A stretch of 16,200 bases of DNA from Lobulomyces angularis (lineage: Eukaryota > Chytridiomycota > Chytridiomycetes > Lobulomycetales > Lobulomycetaceae). This document shows, one piece after another, positions 9,804-16,200 of this stretch (within the stretch, counting starts at the first letter, position 1; every line of letters starts with the position of its first letter). The stretch spans positions 1-16,200 of the forward strand of contig JADHYX010000460.1 of assembly GCA_027604685.1 (NCBI GenBank), written 5' to 3'. The position numbers were made by a program, and so were the translations under genes. Below the pieces are notes generated by a model. It saw nothing but the letters and a program-made list of their open reading frames with translations. It was not told where the DNA came from and searched no databases.

Positions 9804-9813
9804 TATATATAAA
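9804..9813 (+). promoter_or_regulatory. TATA box of first secreted-protein gene
   Basis: TATATATAAA lies about 75-80 nt upstream of the ATG at 9887. The second paralogue has a TATAAAAAG at nearly the same distance, which supports a shared core promoter design rather than chance AT-richness. Confidence 0.5.
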
Positions 9814-9886
9814 TTGAATAAGAAAGAAGCAATAAAATTTTTCTGCACAACTTTCAGTTTAAAAAATTCATACTTATAAAATTACC

Positions 9887-10147
9887 ATGAAACTTTCTTT
9901 CTTTATCGCTACTCTACTTGCTTTCACCACTGCCCTACCAACACCGCAAGAACAAGTTGTTGCTGTTGACTCTGCTGCTGGTCAAAATGTTGAACAGGCT
10001 GCTGAAAGTGTGAGTGTGTTAACTCCAGAAACCACAAATCCTGATGCTCAAGGCCAAGCTGAAGCAGCTGCAAAAGCAGAAGCAGAAAAAGTAGATGTAG
10101 TCGGTGCTTGTTCTGACGATATCACAATTCCCTGCTCAAGTGAATAG
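9887..10147 (+). CDS. Small secreted protein, unknown family (paralogue 1)
   Basis: An 86-aa protein of no family I recognise. Residues 1-16 (MKLSFFIATLLAFTTA) form a typical signal peptide with a likely cut before or within LPTPQ. The mature part is short, acidic and rich in Ala, Glu, Gln and Val. It carries GQNVEQAAES, then SVLT, then an Ala/Glu/Lys stretch (about 54-68) that should be helical. It ends in a C-x7-C pair (CSDDITIPC) followed by SSE and the stop; the two Cys could form one disulfide. There is no intron, transmembrane segment, GPI signal or dibasic processing site. The neighbour at 10551 is a clear paralogue, so the pair arose by tandem duplication. The function is unknown; a structural wall or extracellular-matrix role, or an effector-like role, cannot be separated from sequence alone. 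Confidence 0.85.
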   Translation: MKLSFFIATLLAFTTALPTPQEQVVAVDSAAGQNVEQAAESVSVLTPETTNPDAQGQAEAAAKAEAEKVDVVGACSDDITIPCSSE

Positions 10148-10550
10148 ACAATAGAACCACAATTAACTCTTCTGTTTAAATAATAACCAGGATATTTCTA
10201 ACTTTTAGCTGGTCTAGTTTCCAATAGCTTATTATACATTTCTTAATTATTTTTTTAGTTTTTAAAATTTTCTAAATTATTTTTTTTGTACAATACATAT
10301 TTTACCTCTAATTCTCACTAATTTTATTAATTTTGCTAATTTTTCTGCCAATTAATTTTGTGTTTTGCGTTCTGCCACAAAATTTAATCAATTTAACACA
10401 AATTAACTTAGTGGATTGGTTAAATATAGAAAATGTTGTAAAATATAATTAATTGTTTTCAGGATCAAAACTCAATTACGTATAAAAAGAACTTAAAAAA
10501 TTAGCTAAAAATAATTTAGATTAAATTATAACACCAATTTTTAAAATTAT
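10148..10550. other. Spacer between the two secreted-protein paralogues
   Basis: Holds the 3' untranslated region of the first paralogue and the promoter of the second, including a TATA box at 10481. I see no coding frame or RNA gene, and no obvious copy of the flanking genes. Confidence 0.6.
10481..10489 (+). promoter_or_regulatory. TATA box of second secreted-protein gene
   Basis: TATAAAAAG lies 62-70 nt upstream of the ATG at 10551, comparable in position to the TATA box of the first paralogue. It is preceded by ATTACG in otherwise A/T-only sequence. Confidence 0.5.
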
Positions 10551-10876
10551 ATGAAACTTCAATACAAATTTTTAATCTGTGCAATCATATCATTAATTGT
10601 TTCTTCTTTACCACTACCACAAGATGATAACCAAGTTGTATCTATAAATAGTATTGGAGGACAAAATGTTGAGCAAGCTGCTGAATCCGAATCTGTTTTA
10701 ACTGCTAATACTGTAAGTCCAGATAAGAATCAGCAAGCTCAAGCTGAAGCAAAGGCTGAGCAGGACAAACAAGAAGTTCAAAATTGTGTTGCTGATGATA
10801 GGTAACATTTTCATTTCTTTAAACCAACTATTCTAACTTCCATAAAAACTTCAGTGTTCCATGTGCTTCTGAATGA
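10551..10876 (+). CDS. Small secreted protein, unknown family (paralogue 2)
   Basis: Two exons, 10551-10801 and 10855-10876, give 90 aa. Without splicing the frame stops at once (GAT GAT AGG TAA). Removing the 53-nt intron (GTAACA...TTCAG) restores the ending CVADDSVPCASE, which mirrors the C-terminus of the first paralogue (CSDDITIPCSSE); this homology is the main evidence for the second exon. Residues 1-20 are a signal peptide, followed by LPLPQ. Shared with the neighbour are the LP-x-PQ junction, GQNVEQAAES, SVLT, a PD-x-x-QAQAEAKAE-like Ala/Glu segment, and the C-x7-C pair at the very end. The mature part is acidic and low in hydrophobic residues, with no membrane anchor. The family and function are not recognised. 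Confidence 0.85.
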
Positions 10877-11373
10877 ATATAGAGTAATTTTTCTGACTTA
10901 AAGATTAAAATTTATTGTGTATTAATTCTTTTATTGTAAAAAAGAAATAATAGTTAAATTTTTTTTACTTAAAATTTAAGGAAATTATTTTAGTTGTAAA
11001 TAAAAATAAAAATATTGTAAAAGGCATCTGTTGTGCAGCTTAATATAATAGACCTGAATCCATTTCTATAATAGAAAATTACATCAAAGCGATGATTTTG
11101 AAAAATGGCTCTTATTTAAAAAAAACAAAAATTTTTTTGAAATTTTCCACCAATTTTATTACAAATAAGATTTTGTATCCGAAGTTTTTTTTAATTTTAA
11201 TAGTGCAAAGTAACTACACAAAATATTTTTTATTTCTTTGAATATATTTTTTTAAAAATTCTTCTGCTTTTTTTAACTTTTTAATCACTAAAAAAATTTT
11301 AAAAAGTAGCACAAAAAGTGAACTCAAATTTTCCCTTCAAATATTGAAATTTTTGTATTTCAACTAAATTACA
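10877..11373. other. Intergenic region, no gene recognised
   Basis: AT-rich spacer between the second secreted-protein gene and the VPS27 gene, both rightward. It should hold the 3' untranslated region of the former and the promoter of the latter. I see no open frame, RNA gene or notable motif. Confidence 0.6.
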
Positions 11374-13420
11374 ATGAGCTTTCTTTTTGGATCGTCAATT
11401 GACGGTGATATTTTAACAGCAACAAGTGAAGACAATCCTATCGGGCATACTGATTATCCTCTTTACCTTGATATTGCTGACAAAATAAAAGCTAAAGAAG
11501 TAATTTTTTTTTTTAATTTTTTTTTTAGTTTTTAATTCTTGATTTTTTTTAATTTTTACCAGGTTTCTCCTCAAAATGCTATGAAGTCTTTAACTAAAAG
11601 GTTAAACCATAGCAATCCTAATGTTCAAATAGCTGCTTTAAAGGTATACATTCAATAAGAACAGAAAACAGTAACAGTTTTTTAAGTTGACAGATGTTTT
11701 AGTAAAAAACAGTGGACAACCTTTTCTAAGTCAAGTTGCTACCAAAGATTTTATGGATCTTTTAGTGGGGATTATTAATAATACAGAAAACAATGAGTTA
11801 AGAAGTTTATGTCTTAGCTTTTTGCAAGCCTGGGCATTATCTTTTCAAAATAGGCATGATCTAAGTTTTGTAGAAGTTACCGTTAACCAGTTAAAGCGGG
11901 AAGGTGGGATATTTTTAAAATTTGTTAGTTAAATTGAATTTTTGTGTAGGTAAAAATTTCCCACCGATAGAAAAATCAACAGCTACATCAATAATGATTG
12001 ATACTCAGACTGCTCCAGAATGGTCTGACAGTGATGTATGCATGAGATGTAGAACCATGTTCACCTTTTCTAATAGAAAACATCACTGCAGAAATTGTGG
12101 ACAAACTTTTTGTGGTTCATGCTCAAGTAAAACTTGCACTTTACCACATCTAGGATTGAATGAAACTGAAGTTAGAGTGTGCGATGGGTGTTTCTACAAA
12201 AAAGAAGCTGGTACTATTGGTTTGAGAAGTAAGAATATCAGTAAGCTTTATTAACTTTTTATTAATTTTTTGTTGTTTAGCAACAAATTCGTCAAAAAAT
12301 TATAATTTACAAAATTCAAATTTGGAAGAAGACTTGGATTTAAAACGGGCTATTGAAGCTAGCTTAAAAGAATCAGGTGAAAATATAGGAAAGAGTAGTA
12401 ATTCTAATAAAATGAAATTACCACCTCCACCGCAACATAAAAAGAAGGTTGAAACTTTTGAGGAGGACGCTGAATTTGAAGCAGCAATCCAAGCTTCTTT
12501 ATTAGAGTCCGCAAAAGAGAAAGAAAAATCGAGAAACATTAATAACAGTAGGAATGAATTCAACAAGCCAGTTGAAGTTACACTTAATCCTGACGAAATT
12601 ACCGAAGTTGAATTAGAAAACATGAATTTGTTTTCAAATTTAATTGAAAGACTCGATGCAGACCCAAATCCAAATTTAATTTTGATGGACCCACAAATTC
12701 AAGTAAGAAATAAATTATTTTTGTAATATAAAAAAAAAAAAACAAAAAAACTTTTAGAGTATGTTTGCGCAAATGTCCTCTCTTTCTCCAAAATTAGAAA
12801 AGAATTTGTATTTAACTACAGAAAAGTACAATTTTTTTTTTAATTTGAATGAAAAAATCTCAGCTGCACTGAACAATTTTGATAATTTGGTGCGAGCTAG
12901 AATTAACCCAGGTTTACAGTATCCGTTTCCACAACCAAACGTCGATAATCAAACTTCTTCACAATATTATAGCCAGCCCAGTTTTCAACATTATAATAGT
13001 TCTGTTCCCCCTCCAACCCAAAACATTAATTCGATTCCCCATCCTATAGTAGGAAATGGACAACACTGGCAGCCACCTCATCACCCTGTTGAACATCAAG
13101 GCCATTCTCTTCCACAAGAACATCAACAACCAGATCAAGGACAGTTTTCTTCACAATACCAGAACCAATTTGCTCGCCAACCGGATTCAGCCCAATTTCC
13201 AGTACACAATGAGCAGCACCATAATTACAGTGACCAGCTGGGTAATAATTATGTTTACGGTTCTGCTGATGCTGGACGTTCACAAAGCAATTATCACCCT
13301 CAGCAGCAACAGCAGCACCAGCAACAGCAACACAACCACCAGCAAAATTGGCAACCCCAACCACTTAATTTACCCCCTGCACCTCCAGTTATTGATGAAA
13401 CACCACTAATCGAATTATAA
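11374..13420 (+). CDS. VPS27: Vps27, ESCRT-0 subunit (VHS-FYVE-UIM)
   Basis: Binds endosomal PtdIns3P and ubiquitinated cargo and starts multivesicular-body sorting with Hse1. Six exons (11374-11499, 11563-11643, 11687-11903, 11950-12228, 12281-12702, 12758-13420) give 595 aa; yeast Vps27 is similar in length. The VHS domain covers about 10-140. The FYVE finger covers about 166-225, with the WSDSD entry, RKHHCR, RVC and eight zinc Cys (172, 175, 188, 191, 196, 199, 219, 222). Two UIMs follow, with AIEASLKES (about 250-268) and AIQASLLES (about 295-313). A coiled-coil core (about 350-425) matches the Hse1-binding region. The tail is rich in Pro, Gln and His, and ends TPLIEL, a clathrin-box type motif. 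Intron 3 uses a GTGGGA donor. Exon 4 has two in-frame donors 12 nt apart (12229 and 12241), so a form four residues longer is possible. No P(S/T)xP ESCRT-I motif is visible. Confidence 0.95.
13301..13345 (+). repeat. CAG/CAA glutamine repeat
   Basis: Mixed CAG and CAA codons, with some CAC, encode a Gln/His run in the Vps27 tail ([11 protein letters not shown]). Such runs are common in fungal Vps27 tails and vary in length. Confidence 0.85.
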
Positions 13421-13980
13421 TATTTTTCTGGTAAAAAAAAAGTCTTAAGCAACTTTATTACTTGTCATGTCATTCTTATTTCTTTTTATTTTTATTTTTT
13501 TTTTGTAGTTTATGTAAGTGGGAAGACTTTAAATTTTTTCATATTAATAAATTTAAATTTATTTTAAATAAATATATATGTATATTTCTATTTTGATTTT
13601 CTCTGGATTTTTTTGTAACAAAAAAAAAAAAATCTGTATGATTGTTTTTAATTAAATATTTCTGCGACAGTAGTAACCACCCTCAAAAGATTTAACAAAT
13701 TTTTTGTTTCATACAATGAGAAGGAAATTTTAAATATGCTAATTTGGTGTTATGGCAGCGCATTACCATACAATTACAATGAGGATTAAAAAACAATGAA
13801 GAAAATTTTCTGGACCTTTTGGGGGCGTGTGTAAGCCCAAAGCCACGGTTGGGGCTGCAAAAAAAAAGCTTGATTAATATTGACAAAAAAAAAAAAAAAA
13901 AGAACTAGAATTAAAGACATAGAATTTAAAAGAAAATAAAATTATTAAGTTAATACAAAAAAATAAAAAAAAATAATAAA
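13421..13980. other. Intergenic region, no gene recognised
   Basis: Spacer between VPS27 and the lyase-fold gene, both rightward. The left part should be the VPS27 3' untranslated region. A 130-bp patch around 13735-13860 is markedly less AT-rich than its flanks and contains a short GC-rich foldback (AGCCC ... GGGCT near 13836-13857). I cannot assign it. The 60 bp before the ATG at 13981 are almost only A and T. Confidence 0.55.
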
Positions 13981-15120
13981 ATGAAGTATTCAGTTGCAGT
14001 TTTAACTTCCCTTTTGCATTTGGCAGCATCACAAATCGACTTAACCAACTGGATATTGGAACTTCCAGTCAAAGCTGACCCTCTCAACCCAAACAACACC
14101 GAAGTTGCTACTATTTTGAATCCTCAACTTAACGCTGTTCCTAGATTTTCCAATGAGTTTTTTTACACTACTCCTGGTACATTTTACTTTACTAAAAATG
14201 TGTATAATGAACATTTCCTTTATTTTATTTAGCCAGTGATGGACAAGTTTTTCACACACCAGTCTTTCCACCAAATGGTCAACCACAATCAGGAACTCCA
14301 TTTGTCAGCACCTTTTTGAGAGAATCTGATCCAAATAGCACTTTCGTTCACTGGGATTCAACTAAAGGAACTCATTCCTTGAAAGCTGATCTTGCTGTTA
14401 CTACTTTTCCTGGAACTACCAATGCAAAAATGATTGTTGGTATTACAAAAAAAATAAAATTAAATAAAAAACAGTATTGAATCCTTTTTTTTTTTTTTTT
14501 TTTAGCTGAAATTAAAGTTAACAGTAATATTTGTGTTGGGTGTACTTCTTTTGCCTTGTTTGCTCACGCTAAATCCAACCCTATTACATATTACCTAAAG
14601 GGTGTGTTTGGCAACTTCACCACTACTGTTGATATTGATCCGGCATATCAACTAGGAGCAAAATTTAACATTGAAATTTTAGGTACTTTATTGAACCAAA
14701 AAATAAAAATTAATCAAAGAAAATAAAATAAAATTAAAAAAAAAAGTTGTTGAAGGAGTAATCTACTTTTACTACAACAACGAGTTGAAGTCACCAGAAG
14801 GAGGATTTAAATCAACTGAACAGTCTGTTTATTACAAAGCAGGAGCCTTTTCTCAAAATCAAAATTCCGTATTGCACCCTGCAGCAGCTGTTAACGAAGT
14901 TGTTTTCTACTCTTTAGCTGTCACTCACAACGAATCCACAACTCCTCCACAACTTCCACCACCAGCAACTACCAGTGTTGTTTCAAGCGAACCCACTGCC
15001 TCCGCTACCGCAGATGCAGGTAAAGGAGCCGCTTCTCCATCTACTACTGCAGCTGCTACCAAATCCTCTTCTGTAGTTCTTTCTTTGTTTTTAGCTGCTG
15101 TAGGTTTCGCTTTAATGTAA
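13981..15120 (+). CDS. Secreted, GPI-type protein with PL7/PL20 lyase fold
   Basis: Four exons (13981-14176, 14233-14439, 14506-14682, 14747-15120) give 317 aa. A signal peptide (1-18) precedes IDLTNWILELPVK, the usual opening of the alginate-lyase-2 beta-jelly-roll domain of polysaccharide lyase families 7 and 20. Family blocks follow: FFYTTPASDGQVFHTP (about 60-75), FLRES (93-97), FNIEILVVEGVIYFYYNNEL (188-207) and YYKAGAFSQ (222-230). After about 255 comes a Ser/Thr/Pro/Ala linker and a hydrophobic C-terminus ending AAVGFALM without a basic tail, as in a GPI-anchor signal, so cell-surface attachment is likely. The residues that do catalysis in PL7 enzymes look replaced: the RxELR arginine by S91, QIH by E136-I-K138, and the KAGxY tyrosine by F228. 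A binding or structural role is therefore as likely as lyase activity. The first intron was chosen as 14177-14232 because it restores the conserved SDG block. Confidence 0.82.
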
Positions 15121-15270
15121 AGAAAAAATGAAAATGGTTTGATATACTTTCATTTTCTATCTCTTTTCTGATTTTTTTATTATTATTATAAAACAAAAAA
15201 AGATTTTTGAAAAGATAAGTATTAAAACTTTAGAATTAATACAAACAAAAAAAATATATAAAAATATGAA

Positions 15271-15298
15271 ATAAAATATAAAATATAAAATATAAAAT
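15271..15298. repeat. ATAAAAT heptamer microsatellite, four units
   Basis: Four exact consecutive ATAAAAT units lie about 150 bp downstream of the stop codon of the lyase-fold gene, followed by an A-rich run. Confidence 0.9.
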
Positions 15299-15346
15299 AA
15301 AAAAAATAAAAAAAAAAAAGCAGCAATGTCTTGTTTATCCTTTGCT

Positions 15347-15366
15347 TAATTAAATTAAATTAAATT
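15347..15366. repeat. TTAAA pentamer microsatellite
   Basis: About four units of a TTAAA/AAATT pentamer. This is simple sequence with no assigned role. Confidence 0.8.
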
Positions 15367-15818
15367 GAAATATTTAATAATACAAGTTAATATGATTGAA
15401 GCTGGTATTTGAAAATGGATATCTTTACATTTCTAGCGTTGTTACTGTAGTTTCATCTGACCAAATTGTATCATGAAATAAGTTTATCCAAATTGTACAG
15501 ATGTTTTTTAGCATATTCTACTCTTAATCATTGATTTTTTTTACTTACTAAAGGATTCTTCAATAACTTAATTTGAACAATATTGTTGTTATTGAGAATA
15601 TCGGATAAAATTAAAAGCAAAACTAAGGTATTATTTGGAGTTAGGTATTTTTTATTTTTCTGTGTTGTTTAAAAATATCTTTAGCGGTTGTGGAAAAACG
15701 GCTACCTGCTATCATTTAAGCCGAACTCTTTTTTGCATTATATTTTGACTGCTACAAAGATAGAGATATAAAAAATTTCCTAGATAATATCAGATATTTT
15801 AAACCAGCTAAGAAATCC

Positions 15819-15988
15819 GTGAGGAATCCAAACTATTTTTTATCTAAATCAAAAATTGTATGTCTTATATTTTAAGAGATAAAAAAAATAAATAATAAAT
15901 GAAATACTAGCAAAATTTTTACCACATTTCATTAATTGATTTAAAAAATAAATTTCCATAATTTAGTTTTTATTTTTACAGTTTGGTA
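15819..15988 (-). repeat. Dispersed repeat, copy B (inverted)
   Basis: The reverse complement of this stretch aligns with 201-375 from TACCAAACTG to ATTCCTCAC, with a 4-nt and a 3-nt gap and scattered substitutions. The two copies therefore face in opposite orientations at the two ends of the window. Beyond both edges the similarity fades; weak likeness on the far side (about 15989-16050 against 150-200) may extend the element. Stops in all frames argue against coding. Confidence 0.8.
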
Positions 15989-16200
15989 GAAGGTAAGCGT
16001 CTTTCCTAATTAGAATTAACTTTAATTTTAATTTGTTTTTTGTTAACAGCCCTATATACAATTAAAAAATAATCTGAAATCAAATGTATCATTTTTAAAT
16101 AATTGGAAGCAATCCAATAAAGGATCTTTATAAAATTAAATGTGGATTCAATTTTTAATTTATAAAAATTATCAAAATCTTGTTAACCGTTTTTAAGCTT

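Larger units (their letters stand above)
9262..9886. other. Divergent intergenic region
   Basis: Spacer between the leftward carbonic anhydrase and the rightward first secreted-protein gene; it must carry both promoters. It contains a 22-bp tandem repeat (9650-9715) and a TATA box (9804-9813). A short G+C-richer patch lies near 9750-9790. I see no coding frame and no RNA gene. Confidence 0.6.
15121..16200. other. Intergenic region, no gene recognised
   Basis: The first part is the 3' untranslated region of the lyase-fold gene. It contains a small inverted repeat just after the stop (AAAATGAAA ... TTTCATTTT, about 15126-15156). Simple repeats occur at 15271-15298 and 15347-15366, and the second copy of the dispersed repeat lies at 15819-15988. 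A GTAAGC...TTAACAG stretch at about 15993-16049 looks like an intron but has no convincing exons around it. No gene is supported. Confidence 0.55.

Noticed and set aside
12300..12623. Minus-strand open frame of 107 codons
   Set aside because: It is antisense to the UIM-coding exon of VPS27 and consists of Ser, Phe and Leu codons mirroring that exon.
13044..13409. Open frames on both strands within the last VPS27 exon
   Set aside because: They are shadows of the Gln/His/Pro-rich tail in other frames, with no start context or homology.
13692..13886. Minus-strand open frame of 64 codons in the spacer before the lyase-fold gene
   Set aside because: No family resemblance, no visible promoter or splice partners, and composition consistent with chance.
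14202..14236. 35-nt first intron (donor at 14202) in the lyase-fold gene
   Set aside because: It keeps the frame, but the 56-nt intron 14177-14232 has a more usual length and restores the conserved TxxSDGxVF block of the lyase domain.
15993..16049. Intron-like GTAAGC...TTAACAG stretch at the right end
   Set aside because: No coding exon with recognisable protein lies on either side, and stops occur in all frames of the adjacent repeat copy.

Overview
The window is AT-rich eukaryotic DNA with many short spliceosomal introns (about 40-150 nt, GT...AG, mostly GTA- donors). It most resembles a nuclear genome fragment of a zoosporic (flagellated) fungus, for example a chytrid-like lineage. This is inferred from three things: a yeast-like Vps27 architecture, a GPI-anchored polysaccharide-lyase-fold surface protein, and a DZIP1/Iguana homologue, which belongs to the cilium base and is not expected in non-flagellated fungi. 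Species cannot be read from the sequence. Most of the genes are split, so I rebuilt the exon chains by hand. Every chain reported closes in frame.

Layout. 1-1331: no gene seen; it carries one copy of a dispersed repeat (201-375) and a long-stem hairpin (446-502). 1332-1688 (-): mitochondrial ribosomal protein bL32m. 1689-2471: no intact gene, a possible decayed coding fragment. 2472-7455 (-): one 13-exon gene for a 1365-aa DZIP1-like protein. 7995-9261 (-): a 9-exon beta-carbonic anhydrase. 9887-10147 (+) and 10551-10876 (+): a tandem pair of small secreted proteins of unknown family, each with a TATA box 60-85 nt upstream; only the second has an intron. 11374-13420 (+): 6-exon Vps27 (VHS-FYVE-UIM-UIM-coiled coil-clathrin box). 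13981-15120 (+): 4-exon secreted, probably GPI-anchored protein with a PL7/PL20-type alginate-lyase fold whose usual catalytic residues all appear substituted. 15121-16200: no gene seen; it carries the second copy of the dispersed repeat in opposite orientation.

The genes do not form one pathway. They are a mix of housekeeping genes (mitoribosome, ESCRT-0, CO2/bicarbonate chemistry), a cilium-base component and lineage-specific cell-surface or secreted proteins. The points most worth following are the secreted pair, the apparently non-catalytic lyase-fold surface protein, the long repeat-bearing tail of the DZIP1-like protein and the inverted dispersed repeat family.
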